Assembly: GCA_005656395.1 (NCBI GenBank)
Contig: SRSI01000023.1
Location: 62,001-126,000 of the forward strand
Direction of reading: 5' to 3'
From: Strongyloides papillosus
Lineage: Eukaryota > Nematoda > Chromadorea > Rhabditida > Strongyloididae
DNA: 64,000 nucleotides
Both the position numbers and the translations under genes were made by a program. Under the pieces are notes generated by a model. That model searched no databases. It worked only from the letters and a program-made list of their open reading frames with translations, and had not been told where the DNA came from. Shown here piece by piece: positions 11,031 through 23,382 of this stretch; position 1 is the stretch's first letter, and each line of letters opens with the position of its first letter.

Positions 11031-12106
11031 AGTTCAGCCTCCTCATAATGTTCATAAACTTCACTAACATTTAGACTATGCAACCTGTGGCCAGAATAAA
11101 GATTCGTTCTATTATTAACAACATTTACTTTGAAATCACTAACATTATTATAATTGTTTCCAGGAGGAAGGACGCCAATAACAAATGAAGACGAACCATA
11201 TATATCAACACCATTGCACGTTAATCCACCACTAGAAAGAGGAATCATAAAACTTTCAGTCACGTAATTGTTGTGAATTCTACTAGTTTCCATTTCATTG
11301 TACACATCACATTGATAACCAACATCAATCTGAGGCATAAACATTTGCTTAAGATACCCACACTTAGTAAATGTTTTAACACCTGTTTCATGGCAGTACA
11401 CAAATTTTACGGCGTACTCTCTTGAAGAGTCATTAGATACCAATTTAGTTATACTATTTTCCCCAGTTGGAATATATTCAAAATTTGAAGATGGTGGTAG
11501 CCACGTTTTGCCGGGACAAACGACGACACTGAACATGTATGTATTATTATTATTTTTAGTAATGAGTTTCATGACTAAATTATCATATTCACTTGATTTT
11601 TCAAACGCAATGTAAAAGAAATTTGCAGCTTCATAAGAATCAGAACAGTTATTAACGACATCAAGGCAACGATATAATATTCCTATATGACATTTAAAAA
11701 TATTGCATGTCAAGAACTCTTCCTTTCTTTCAAATCTCGAATTTTTACTGTTATATTCTCTTGGCAGGAGATTAGGTGTAATATCTTTTTTAATTGATAA
11801 ATCATGAACATTAAATATTGATATTCTTAATTCACTGTTGTAACTTCGACCAATTAAAAAGTCTCTTGTTAAATGAATTTTATATACAATTACACTTTTA
11901 TTTAAATTAAAACTACCAATTTTAAACTTTCTATGATTTAATTTTATACCATTAAAGTGTTTCCAATTAAAATTCGTATCACCTGAATTGCGATAATATT
12001 CTAAACGATAGTCTTCAGCTCGAAATGAGTCATCAGATGTTATCAATCCAAATAAATAGCATATATGTATGACGAATATCAGGTGGATATAAATAAAATT
12101 CGTCAT
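10190..12106 (-). CDS. Single-pass type I membrane protein of unknown family
   Basis: An uninterrupted frame of 638 residues. The first ATG in frame (12106) starts a signal peptide (MTNFIYIHLIFVIHICYLFG); the frame opens slightly further upstream only with a GTG. The ectodomain of about 490 residues has many Asn-X-Ser/Thr sites and scattered cysteines. One strong transmembrane helix lies at about residues 510-532 (YIWIIIGVLIFVVLLLIIGF), then a basic stop-transfer and a Ser/Ala-rich cytoplasmic tail. I recognise no domain. A decayed copy of the C-terminal 280 residues lies at 13534-14270 in the same orientation, so the locus has been duplicated. The long intronless frame is typical of lineage-expanded surface proteins in such worms (inference). 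Confidence 0.82.
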   Translation of the reverse strand: MTNFIYIHLIFVIHICYLFGLITSDDSFRAEDYRLEYYRNSGDTNFNWKHFNGIKLNHRKFKIGSFNLNKSVIVYKIHLTRDFLIGRSYNSELRISIFNVHDLSIKKDITPNLLPREYNSKNSRFERKEEFLTCNIFKCHIGILYRCLDVVNNCSDSYEAANFFYIAFEKSSEYDNLVMKLITKNNNNTYMFSVVVCPGKTWLPPSSNFEYIPTGENSITKLVSNDSSREYAVKFVYCHETGVKTFTKCGYLKQMFMPQIDVGYQCDVYNEMETSRIHNNYVTESFMIPLSSGGLTCNGVDIYGSSSFVIGVLPPGNNYNNVSDFKVNVVNNRTNLYSGHRLHSLNVSEVYEHYEEAELYLGYAIHYEAKCKIPPLNATLRLQIDGTFQEFDNKKEKNIGGMNIYKFDRRKIKDASVGCHAVLDEIKHPALNDYYKLLYSTSLLMFDEAAQKYIKVVDIQKLVSNGKYKCILNMKSNNSEIDKPNYIKETEFTINLTGEDLKKFNKSYIWIIIGVLIFVVLLLIIGFVVFKKFRLKGRKSKKNSSLNLSVSSSLQVSELKPKSPSALSKSISKSTSSSQSAAKFAGVPSAVPNAASNNKINTGKTLTDMTKTTVSKSLYSNSKVSNFGKTEVVNSVHL

Positions 12107-13533
12107 ATTAAAAAATAACACGGAAAATATAAAATTTTTATCTTATATATAATATATTATGCGACGTTTATTTCCATATTTCCTTCGAAAAATGCATATC
12201 TTTGCTCAAATTAGAAAAAAGGCTTTTGTTAGGAAAACTATATAAAAATGGAAATTTTAATACATAGTTATTAATTATAATGAGATATAGTTGAATATTT
12301 ATATTAATATTTCACTATTATATTTCAATGTGTTAATTATATAAAAACATTTATATCAACAAATCTTATCTCTCCTGTTTCCTTAACCTTTCAATCTATT
12401 TAGTTTAGAATTTTTTTGTCTAATAGTATCTTAAATAATTGTCAAATTATTACTATTCTATTTAAAAAATATATGAAGAAATCAAAATTTACATATTATT
12501 TTTAAAAAAATTGAATAATGTTTCTAAGGAAGCTTTTTTTCATGGAGCCTAATTTACAAAGACAAGAATCACGATTACTTTTTAATTTTTTCAATCAAAA
12601 GTAAACAAATCTATTTATTATTCATTAACGTAAAATAATTAATATTCAGAAAACCTTTTAATATATTAAAATTTAATTTTTAAAGATCAAAGAAATGTCG
12701 AAAAATGGCATTCATTTAAACTGAATTCAATTGATTTCGTAAAAATCTTATTTTCCAAGATAATTAAAATTTATCTGCTAACACTGATGTTATTTGATTC
12801 AGATAACTATTTGCTGAGTTATGATTTCCTAAAATTTGTGTTTCATTTTAAAAAGTCTTTTGCTATTTGGTATAACTTTTTAAATTTTCAATCATTCTCT
12901 ATCATATTAGGCCTCACATCTGATCAAATTTTACCCTTCAAATGATTTATAAAACAACTAATGATTTTAAAATTGGTAAATCGAGAAGCAGAAAAATGAG
13001 TCAAAAAGAAATTGTTTCAGAAATAACTTGTCTACTTTCTACAATATCATTTGATATAATATCCATACACAAGTTAAATAAGAAAGACATCTTTTGGCTA
13101 TTTGTTTTTTGATATTTATTAACTTCAACTAAAGTCTGCTAACGACAATAATGTTATTTTTTGTTATTGTAGGCATTAGTAAAAGTTTTCTAATTCATAA
13201 AATAGATTATTTAATAGATACATAATATAAAATTAAAAATATTTTAAGATGTATATTTATTCTTAATATTCATTAAATTTTTGAACTCTATATACTCTTT
13301 TGAATTTTGTCAATTAAAAAAAAATTATTAATCATATTAAATTTAATAAAAACTATTTTATTTCATTAAATGCATTTTAATAGAATACGCGAATACAATA
13401 TAACACAAATTTTATAATATTTAAAAGCCTACTACTATTTATCATATTTTGAAAACATATCTTTGATACTACTAACCTTATTATAACTGGTATTTTTTTC
13501 AGCTACTTTTTTGGGAGCATTTTAAACTTGGTT
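12107..13533. other. Intergenic DNA containing the flank of the decayed duplicate
   Basis: From about 12400 the sequence is the counterpart of 9240-10189. No intact gene. Confidence 0.5.
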
Positions 13534-14270
13534 TATAATATTTAAATTATTTCCAATTACTTTTTGTCCAAAATTCCTCATTTTCTTACCTATATTTAAT
13601 TTCTTAGGATTTATTTCTTTAGCCATATTCTTGTAAGCTTTATTAGTATTTTTTTTCTTATAATTAGAACATTAACAATTTCTGAGATTACAGTTAAAGA
13701 TTTAGTTGTTGATTAAGATGAGGATGTTAATGAACTTGTAGATGAATTGTTGTTTTATTTTTTTAATTGTAGTTTTTTAAAAATTATAAGTCTAGCTATT
13801 AAAGATGCAGTAACAATGACAAAAGCTCTAAAAATGACCTATATCTAAGAGTTTTCTCCAGGTCAATTAATAATAAATTCAGTTTCTGTTATATAATTTG
13901 GCTTCTCATTTTCAAACTTGGCATTTTTAAAGTACATTTATATTTTCCATTTGATACCAATTTTTGAATATCATATGCTTTTATATATTACTTTGTTGTT
14001 TTACCAGACATTGACGATGATGTTGAATAAAAAATTCATAAAAATTATTTAATAACTTATGTTTAGTTTCATTAAAAAAACTGCATGACAACCAATTGGA
14101 TCATCTTTTATTTCTCTCCTGTTGACTACATAAGTACCTATTTTATAAAGATTGTTATCTATTTTATTTTTAAATTCTTGAAAAATATCAATAATTTTTA
14201 GATGTAGTGTTGCATCTAATTTTGGTATTTTACATTTAGGTACATATCAATTGTATGCTTAATATATCTT
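12400..14270. repeat. Second segmental duplication, decayed copy
   Basis: Counterpart of about 9240-11030. The copy ends at about 14270, where similarity to the intact gene stops abruptly within its coding region. Confidence 0.72.
13534..14270 (-). pseudogene. Broken 3' half of a type I membrane protein gene
   Basis: Homologous to the last ~840 bp of the gene at 10190-12106 in the same order and orientation. Recognisable blocks include the stretch before the membrane helix, the GTATTTTACATTTAG string (14228), and the stop region at about 13534. The region matching the start of the transmembrane helix (near 13840-13860) has a deletion and two in-frame TAG codons, and further indels follow. 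The 5' half, including any signal peptide, is absent, so this copy cannot make the full protein. Confidence 0.75.
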
Positions 14271-14505
14271 TCAATATTCCAATTTTAATTGTGAAAATCC
14301 TTATTATTTACTTAATGTAATTAAATATTATAGAGGCTTAATAAATTTTTAATTATTTGTTTCACTTTTTTTGAATATTTTTTTTCTATGGTAAATTTAT
14401 TAAATTCACATAGTATTGTTTTAGAAAAAAATAGTACATTTTTCTTAAGATCTTTATTTGAATATATAAATAATTTTAAAATTAAATAAAGTATTAAATT
14501 CATAC

Positions 14506-15960
14506 TTAACATGAGCATAATTGCCCGACAGTTCCCCATGTTCCAAGTTGGATTGAGTGAACATGTTCCTCTCTGTAGTAGTAGAAGGCAACATATGCGT
14601 TAATATCGGCAATTATAGCAGTAACTTTAGCTTCCTCAGTCATTGTTGTTGAGATGACATAGTTGGCGTAAATCTTATCACAGAATGTCTTCCAGTTGGC
14701 TTTTTCAATGGCAGCCCATGATGACCATGAAGTCATTGCAGAGGTGTAGAGGATTGATTGAGTTCCAACAACTTGGAGGACAACAGATGAGGCAGTAGAA
14801 CAGTCTCCAGTAACTGGAACTGTTGTTGGGGCTTCTGTTGTGGCGGCTTCAGTTGTAGCAACTTCGGTAGTGACTTCTGGGAAAGTAAGGAAATCTTCTG
14901 GCCAGCATTCTTGGGATTCTCCGAAAGCAAACATAGCAATGAAATCACCGAAAGTACCGAATTCAGCAGAGATTTCAAAGGATAAAATTGTTTCTTGTAA
15001 GTAGCCAAAAGTTTTGATAAATTGGCGGTATTGATAAGAGATAGCTTTGATTTGTTCAGCATATGTAAGAGTATCATTGGCAATGATAACTGAGAATTTA
15101 TCAAAAAGAATTTTCAAGTATCCTTTATTTGAAGTAGAAATTGTATATTTTGAATCGGATAAGCATGAGTATAAAGCAGAGACAAATTCACATTTTGGTT
15201 TTCCTTTGAAAAGTTTTTTGATTTCTTTCATTCTGTAGTATTGAACAGATATTTCTTGAAGCATGAAGATAGATCCGAAGCTTCCGATTTCAAGTTCAAG
15301 GAATTCTTCTTTTAAGTCTGGGAATTCAGCGGATATTTGAAGGATTAATTCATAAATAAGGGCATATTTCTCAGATTCAGAGTATTCAGTTGATTCCAAG
15401 ATAAGAGTTAATTGTGAAATGTAAACTTCAAAGACAGCTGGATTTGGGCATTTTGATTTGAATTGTAAGAAAGCTTCAATAAGGTCGAATTTACCGGATT
15501 CGTTTACAATTAAACATCCGTTGAATTTGTCTGCAGAAAGGTAAACTCCAACTTGGATAAGATCGTAGAATGTTCCCCATGATCCAATGGACAAGAATTG
15601 GCATTGTTTATAGAATACTGGATATTTCAAGAAGAATTTTTTAAGCTTGAATGATGAGTACATAACAATTTCAAGAGAAGTGTAATTCTCAGAAGCGAAT
15701 AATCCTTCAAGTTCAATTATGAATTCTTCAAAGATAATTTTATCTTGTCCAGTGAAAGTTATAGATACATTGAATAAAGCTTCAATCAAAAGTGGTTTTC
15801 CAGAATCTCCAGTCTCATCAACAACATCTCCAGCACATTCCTTTTTCTTCTTCAAATCCTTTGCCTCACTAGATTCAGAAGAACCACTGCCGCTGCCACT
15901 ACCACAATAAATTGTGGAGACAGTTAAACCCAAAATAGCCAAAAGAAGTAATTTTTGCAT
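14506..15960 (-). CDS. Secreted protein with four copies of a ~100-aa GxxGT repeat
   Basis: A single exon of 484 residues beginning with a signal peptide (MQKLLLLAILGLTVSTIYC). A Ser-Gly run with acidic residues at 20-35 resembles glycosaminoglycan attachment sites. The mature part contains four related units, each a helical stretch followed by a hydrophobic-acidic segment and a signature: IGSWGTFYDL (125-134), IGSFGSIFML (225-234), AEFGTFGDFI (332-341) and LGTWGTVGQL (472-481). A cysteine follows each of the first three signatures and begins the next unit. A Thr/Glu/Ala-rich linker (about 362-384) sits inside the last unit. Base composition is visibly less AT-rich than its neighbours, suggesting strong expression. 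I do not recognise the family. Confidence 0.85.
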   Translation of the reverse strand: MQKLLLLAILGLTVSTIYCGSGSGSGSSESSEAKDLKKKKECAGDVVDETGDSGKPLLIEALFNVSITFTGQDKIIFEEFIIELEGLFASENYTSLEIVMYSSFKLKKFFLKYPVFYKQCQFLSIGSWGTFYDLIQVGVYLSADKFNGCLIVNESGKFDLIEAFLQFKSKCPNPAVFEVYISQLTLILESTEYSESEKYALIYELILQISAEFPDLKEEFLELEIGSFGSIFMLQEISVQYYRMKEIKKLFKGKPKCEFVSALYSCLSDSKYTISTSNKGYLKILFDKFSVIIANDTLTYAEQIKAISYQYRQFIKTFGYLQETILSFEISAEFGTFGDFIAMFAFGESQECWPEDFLTFPEVTTEVATTEAATTEAPTTVPVTGDCSTASSVVLQVVGTQSILYTSAMTSWSSWAAIEKANWKTFCDKIYANYVISTTMTEEAKVTAIIADINAYVAFYYYREEHVHSIQLGTWGTVGQLCSC

Positions 15961-17334
15961 TGAAATAATTGCTTATGATAAAAGTTAAAAATTTTTCTTT
16001 TTATATGCTTCTAAGGTACGATCATTGTTTGTTGGTAAGCAGTTTAGCATAAATTAATGGAAAGTTAAAACTTTTTAATAAAAATCACTAATCCTTTGAC
16101 ATTATGAATATTTTAAATTTTAATCATTGCTCTATCAATTATTATCAAATTTTGTTTGTTATATTGAAATCCTCTTTGGAATAGATTAAACTTTTTATTT
16201 AATTGTTAAAATTACTAAATTTAAATAATTTTAACTCTAAAACTGTATAAACTCATTCTTTAAAGAAGAATATTCTGGTAATGATATACAAAGAAGTTAA
16301 TTATAATTTTAGATTTTGATAATTTAATGTACGAAACTTCATTTGAATTTAACAAAATAATGATTCAAGGATTAGATGAAGTGATATGAAAATTGTTCCA
16401 CAATGTTACTCTAAAATTTTGAATTTAAAAAATTCACTTAATTATCAAACAATTATTATGTTTTTATACTGCATAATATATTAAAATTTACAAAGAAATT
16501 CTTTACTTGTTTGATTCGTTTATTTTTTTGTGTTTCTACATATTAAATGTTAATTTATAGAAGCATAATCTCGAAATTTTATAATTATTAATTTGTCATA
16601 TTAACTTTATATTAATTAGAAAACTTATTTATCATAAATTAAAAACGACACATTATCACCAACATGGATTTTTTCTATTGGACAAACAAAATATAGTTAT
16701 TTTATCAATATTAAAAATAAGCACTTTTTACAACAACGTTATAAAGATAAGTTAAATATAATTTTATTTTAACGTAGTAAAAATAATACAAGAATATATT
16801 ACTTATCTCAAAAATTACACTTCATTGTAGCGGTAGATTTATATAGTTCAGATGAAACAAGAATATAAAAGAAAGAAAAACTAATATTTTATTATAATCA
16901 TACAATTATGCAAACATCAATAACATCTTAAAAATCCAAAGATACTTAGACTGACTAAAATAAGGATAATTTAAGTATTTATATGAAGTTAAAAGTGGGT
17001 GAATGTTTTTGGATAAGAGAAGGTGGTGTTTATTACGATGTTTATTTAGAGTTTCATAAAATATACAATTTTATATTGCTAATTGAGCTCTGTCATTTTT
17101 AATAATATGTTTTTTATCATCATTTATTGGTAAAGCATAATTACTTTTAAAAAAATACCGAGTTAAAATCGAATTTTGCATTTTTTTCTTTTACAAGCTT
17201 AAATTTAGACAAAATTAAAGGAAATCACCTAAAATCTTTTACTATATTTAGATAATAATAAGCTATAAAACGCACCACAGAGTGTTAATTTAAAGTACTT
17301 CGTGGTAGAGATATAATTTCTACTATAGTTTAAT
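15961..17334. other. AT-rich intergenic DNA upstream of the four-repeat protein
   Basis: 1.37 kb with no supported gene, RNA or repeat. Confidence 0.45.
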
Positions 17335-17867
17335 AAATTCTAGTAAAAATTCCAAATTATACTATGTTAATTAGATAAAATACAATAGGAAATTTTGATT
17401 CTAAGTCCGATATTTGCCAATTTAAGTGACTAACTTCAATTTTTTAATAGTGTTTGAACACGTATTTTACAAATTAATGTACAGAACCTTAACGAAATAA
17501 GGAATAGAATTGAATCCGTTTTGACTTACGTTGTGTAGCATAGTTATTTATAAATATAACAACAATTATTTATTAAAACATTTTATTTTAAAATAATGAT
17601 AATAATAATAGTAATAGCAGAAATATTCTGAAAGAAATTCCTAGGACATCTCTAAGATCCTACTCATTTTCTTCTTAATCGGTGTGATTTTTATGGTGTT
17701 TTTCCTTATTAAAAATTCTGTACTTTCTATTTACATATGTAATGGGTGTTTTTATTTATAAATTACGTGATTCTTATCTCAACGGATATAATTAATAACT
17801 TTTTATTTAATTCTAAATGTCAGAACTTTGTACTATTACTGGATTTAAAATCTTTGAATTTTTGTTT

Positions 17868-17956
17868 GAGGTTTGAAAGCTTTGCGAATCTCACATATTT
17901 TATTCTTTATATCTATCTCTAAAATATAAGCATTTATTCTTTAATATCCTGCTTTA
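17868..17956 (-). pseudogene. Dead copy of the orphan exon
   Basis: Matches 6095-6181 base for base over most of its length, but the AG acceptor is lost, an in-frame TAA follows the GCAGGATAT block, and the terminal stop is not conserved. It shows that the exon is not under selection in this copy. Confidence 0.5.
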
Positions 17957-18959
17957 TTTGAAAGAGTAAAAGATAACTAAATTTGAATACCTAAAATTTG
18001 ACGTCTTAGATATTTTTGATCCTAAAAATTGTAATTTTTTCAAATGAGATTGATAATTCTTAAACTATTGGCAACAAGGTACGAATATAATAACTTTTAT
18101 TTTATGTCAAAATATAAACTTCTAACCAAACTATGGTATTTCCAACTTAAAGTTCGAAAAATGAAATCTATTTCCAAATGATCTTATATTATTAAATAAT
18201 AAAATGTCGAGAAAATCTAAATAATAACAACATGAGATAAATAATTTAAACCTCATTAATTTCTGGACATTTAATTATCTAGAACATATGTACTTAAAAT
18301 GTATAGGACTAAATTTTAGATAATGTTTGTTATTATATTCTGGACATATTATTCTCTGTGGAAGAAATATATTTTTTTACTAGAAAATCATAGATTTTTT
18401 TTTAAAAAACAAAGCAAACGTAATATTTTATCATTATTAATTTATTTTATTAAATTAATGACAATATTATCTCATGAAATATATAGCCATAAAGTGATTA
18501 TTTTACATCATCACCTTTGTATTCTAAAGATAAACATATTTTTTGATAGAAATCATTCTAATTTCTAATTAGTTAGATTTTATGAAACACAAATTACAAA
18601 TATATAGCATTCTAAATTATTAATAGAATTTTAAGTTTAAGTGCATTGATTAACAGAATTATAATGTCCGTAATAATGTAATTGCTTAAAATAAGATGGT
18701 AATTTATTTAAATTTATTAATATATCAAAAACCAAACTAAATTCATTTTGTTTTGATATAACTAAAATTATTTAAACTGTTAATTAAGCGAAAGTTTATT
18801 TGATCAGGATTATTAGGTTAAACTATAAATTATGTCTTTTTGTAAATATCATTTGATAAATGATTAATAACATTATTTTCATTAACGATAATTTTTACAG
18901 ATTCAGGAGAAAATCTTTCTAACTGTTTATATCGGACTTATCGTTTAAAAATTGTTGAT

Positions 18960-19923
18960 ATGATTTCGGTTTTGGACATTATTCAACTTACATATAAGAT
19001 ACCTTCAGTGCTTTTAATGATGTTATCAATATATGTTATAATAAAAGAAATCAAAAGTAGAAATGTTAATTTTAACACACAATTTTATATAATAATTGTT
19101 TGTAAATTATCTAATGAAGTTATTTATAATATAAATATTTTTTTATTTTTTAAATTACCTAAATGGGGATGTTATAATAATTTTATGAAAGAAAATAATT
19201 GGATGGCAACATTTTTCTATATTTTAGCAACACAACAAATAGCCTTTATTTTTCTTATAACACTTTTAATTAGTATAAATAGATATATAGCTGTTAAATA
19301 TCCTTTATTATATAATTTGTATTTTTTAAAATCAAAAATAGTTATTATATTACTATTGTTTATCACATTATCAACAATAATTGGAATTGGAAATATTTCT
19401 TTCAATGCAAGATTCGATAAGTTTGAGTCATCTGACAACATTCTTCCATCGTTTCAATCTAAAAATGCAATTTATTACCAAATCTTTTATCAAATCTTTC
19501 TATTTGGAATTATTTCTATTGCAACATGTGCTTTCAACACAATGGCCATTTTAACACTAAGGAAACTCAACAAAAATGGTATTAAATACAAAAAAGAATT
19601 ATATTATATCATATACTCAATTTTTATTTTTTTAACTTTATTACTTGTTCAGGCTTTCTATGTTTTTAACATTCTTGCTGAATTATATAAAATAAGATTT
19701 TTTATTAACATAATTCACTTTCACCATATTTTGGCATTTGATTTAACATCTATTGGAGATTTCTATTTTCTTATTTATTCATGGTAAGTGTTGTTGATTA
19801 ACGATTATATCTATGAAAAATTAAATTTTTAGTGGAGAACTAAGAAATTCATTAAAAACTATCATTAGATGTTCTAAGAAATTCAATAACACAGTCAATA
19901 CCATTACACCTAATTTTACGTAA
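18960..19923 (+). CDS. Serpentine chemoreceptor-like GPCR, copy B (2 exons)
   Basis: Exons 18960-19783 and 19833-19923 (intron 49 bp) give 304 residues, the same length and intron position as gene A. The seven hydrophobic segments and SINRYIAVKYP after TM3 are retained. The tail exon starts GELRNSLKTIIRCSKK. Both copies are open throughout, so both may work; most substitutions fall in loops and in the segment between TM4 and TM5, where a different ligand preference could arise (inference). The family is most like Srv/Srg-type receptors, with the class uncertain. Confidence 0.85.
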
Positions 19924-21327
19924 TTTGTTTGTTAATTATTAAAAAAACAATTTAATTATAAAAGATAGATAACGTTTTTAAATATTTTTAATTTTGAATA
20001 AATTTTTTAAGACTATAAATGATGCTTTTTTTGTTCTTAGAACATTAAAATATGAAAAAGATAGTTACAAATGCGGTATTTTTTATTTTTTTTAACTTAT
20101 AGATACATTCTTTGGCCTCTTGGACAAGTTAGTTCGGTATGTCTTCCGAACATTTTGAATTAACCTTAAAATAATATTTAATATTTCTTCAAATAATCAG
20201 ACAATCAATTGTACTAAAGCATTAATTAACATATCACAAAACAATTTTTTTTATTTTACTTGATAATCGTTTTCAATTACAAAAATTCTACGAGAATAGT
20301 AATACTCAAAATACTCACTAATTAGTTGCTTTAGCATTTTTTAGCTCTACTAAGTTGATTTTACACATTGAAAATAATGTTATTTCTAATACATCTTGAA
20401 TTTTTACACTATTTTCTATCCATCCTTATATTATTGGCTATTCGTTCTTGAATTAATGCTTACAATACGTTATCAGATAATTAAGACGATAATTAATTTT
20501 AAAAAAAGTTTACCATAATTAGGATATTATTTTTCCTCCACGATTTATGCAATGTACAAATATTAATTTCACTACAAGTATCTTCATAGGACACCTGCAT
20601 AACAAAAAAAAATATGAATATAATCTCCCATCGTAAAACACTAATCATGTTACACTTTTATAGTGAATGTCAACGAAATCAAATCTTCAACATAACTTTA
20701 AATTACATTATGATACGTGAGTAACCTAATCAACATTCTTCATATAACATATTTGGTAAAAAACAACTTTTTACCATATAGTCAATCATCTGATTACCAC
20801 AATAGCCGCTTATTTTTCTTTATTTTCTATCACCAATTCATTGCAAAATAATTTTATCTTAAAATTTATATCATTTCCTTTTAAAAAAAATCGATGAATG
20901 ATAATGCATTCTTACACAAATAATGCACTTTTTAGATTAACAATTTTTATAAATGTTACACGGAATTCATGTTAAAATTTCTTAATTACGTACATCTATT
21001 CCAATCAAAAATATTGATAACATTATTATAATTAACAGTTTAAGCTATTAAATCAATTAGTATAAATTATTAGATCAACAACATTACAAAATACTTAATC
21101 ATGCTTAATTTATTAACAATACTATAAATGTTATCAAAGAACTACTCAAGTAAATTATATCATTAGCATAAAATTCCTTATCAATAATTTTTAGTTAAAA
21201 TTATGGTATAAAACCAAATATATACATTATTGATGTAGGATCAAAGGCCTTAAAATTGGTCCTTACAATTATATATTTATCATTACGTTTTTTTAATATA
21301 TGATAATTTAAAGAAAAAGTCTATGAG
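19924..21327. other. Intergenic DNA, GPCR B to SLC22 gene
   Basis: The first 390 bp belong to segmental copy B; the rest is AT-rich upstream DNA of the transporter. No gene seen. Confidence 0.45.
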
Positions 21328-23242
21328 ATGAGTGGGAAATCAGAACTTCGTAGGCGAGCAGTTGGTGTTCAGAAGAAGAATAAAAAAAATTTGTATAGAT
21401 ATGAGGAGTTTGAACAGGTGTTAGATAGAATAGGATCGTTTGGGACTTTTCAGATTTATGTTTGCTTTATGATCTTCCTTTGGCAAATTGTTTGGGCCGG
21501 TAATTATTGTGATTTGTTTTATTATATCTTATTTTTTAGGTAATTACACATTCATTGAATTTGTTGGAGCAATTGAACCAGACTGGAATTGTACATTAAA
21601 GAACAATCAAGGATACATGACATTTGCTGCTCCTGTAAAAGACAAAGACTGTGATTTACTCAAAGAAAAATGTGAAAGTTTCACTGCTATCAAAGATTCC
21701 AAACCATTTCATTCAATCGTTGGTGCTTTCAAAATGATATGTGATGATAAAGATAGGCCAGAGTTAATTCAAATCATCCAATCCGGTGCTATGCTTATTG
21801 GAGCAATTATAGGAGGCCATATTGGTGATCACATAGGTAGAAATACTTTCTTCTTCCTTGGTCAATTAATAACAATTATCTCATCAACAATGACAACAGC
21901 AGCCCAACATTGGTGGTCATACTCAATCACTCAGGGTATCACAGGCTTTATTTATGGTGCCATTGAAGTAATGGTTATGACAACCATGATGGAACTGACA
22001 AGTAACAAGTATAGATTAATACCAAATGCTTCATTTCAATGGCCTTTGGCATACTTATCAGTTTCACTTATATCTTACTTAACAAAAGATTGGCAATTAT
22101 ATTTCATATTCCTTAATGCTGTTGGTTCATTAATATCTGTTGGCTTTATCATGTTTCTCGAATCCCCCAGATGGTTAGTAGCAACAAGGCGATTCGAAGA
22201 AGCATCAGAAGTTCTAAATGATATAGCACATTGTAGGTGGAATGATGCAAATGTCCATTTCACTGAGAATGATCTTGTAAATTTACCATCAGAACCAAGA
22301 GAAAAGTATAGATTTTATAACTTTTTCCATCTTTTTTCAAAATTCAAATTAGCACAACAAACAATCCTTCAAATGTTGTCAATGTTTACATACTCAATTA
22401 TTTCAATTAATTATAACTACTCAATTACCACATGGGAAACGGATGTCATACCATTTGTAGCAATTAATGGAGGAATTAGATTCATCATACCAATACTAAT
22501 TATACTCTTTGACTTCAAAATCCCATCATTAGGACGTAAAGTCCAATTTGTTGCATCATTAGTTTTGGAAGGATTATGTTTTGGAACAGTAATTATTTTA
22601 ATGTTATGCGGATATGATCATACGTTTAAATGGATAAATGTTATTGTGACAATCGCGACATTGATAAATGATAGTGCATTCTGGATGAATATAGTTCAAA
22701 TATCGACACAGCGTTACCCAACAGTCATTCGTTGTACCGCTTTTGGTTTTATTCAGGCTTTCAAACATGCTGGTTTTATTGTGGGAATATATATTATGAA
22801 GCCTTTAATGGAAGGCAGTAATCCAATTTACGCCTTCATTATCCCAGAAGTATTAATTATCATCACAATAATTGGTGGTGTAATACTTCAACCAGAAGTT
22901 AAAGGAAAAAGTTTGAAAGATACTATGGATGAGGTTAATAAGGGACGACAAGTCACAAGACTACCAACAGGACTCCTTCAACTAGTCTCCCAATTTAGAG
23001 TTGACCAAATGGCACACAATTTAGAACTTGAGGAAGCCTTTGTAAATAAACTCTCTAGGGCCAAAAACAAGCCAGATAATATTATGTCAAACCCAAAAAA
23101 TATTATAAGCGAAGAAGAATTAACAAAGAGAAACACTCATGTTAATGATGGATATGAGTATAATGAGTCGTCGGATGAGGAAACATATAAAAATGAACGC
23201 TTAAGCATTAGTTCACATTCTACAACAAACACAGGCCTTTAA
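21328..23242 (+). CDS. SLC22-type organic ion transporter (major facilitator), 2 exons
   Basis: Exons 21328-21499 and 21540-23242 (intron 40 bp) give 624 residues. A cytoplasmic N-terminus is followed by TM1 across the junction (FLWQIVWAGNYTFIEF), and then an extracellular Cys-containing loop, typical of SLC22. MFS signature A appears as GGHIGDHIGRN (about 149-159), ESPRWL is at about 265-270 after TM6, and QPEVKGKSL follows the last TM (PETKG motif). Twelve hydrophobic segments can be counted. The family carries organic cations, anions or carnitine across the plasma membrane; the substrate cannot be read here. The C-terminal ~120 residues are hydrophilic, ending Ser/Thr-rich. Confidence 0.88.
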
Positions 23243-23382
23243 TAGGGCATATATGTATAATTATCTTTATATTTGAAGTATTTTTTCCGTAAATAAAATA
23301 TTTAAAAAAACAGATTTTGTGATTATAGTTTTATCTTCCCACTAACAAATATAACAATCTACATTATCTATGGTAAAAAACA

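Larger units (their letters stand above)
17335..20315. repeat. Segmental duplication, copy B (holds serpentine receptor gene B)
   Basis: Counterpart of 5565-8545, with the same order of noncoding upstream DNA, receptor gene and downstream DNA. Small indels are scattered through the noncoding part. Confidence 0.9.

Noticed and set aside
14321..14539. 72-codon minus-strand frame overlapping the end of the four-repeat gene
   Set aside because: Overlaps the real coding end in another frame and consists of AT-rich 3' sequence.
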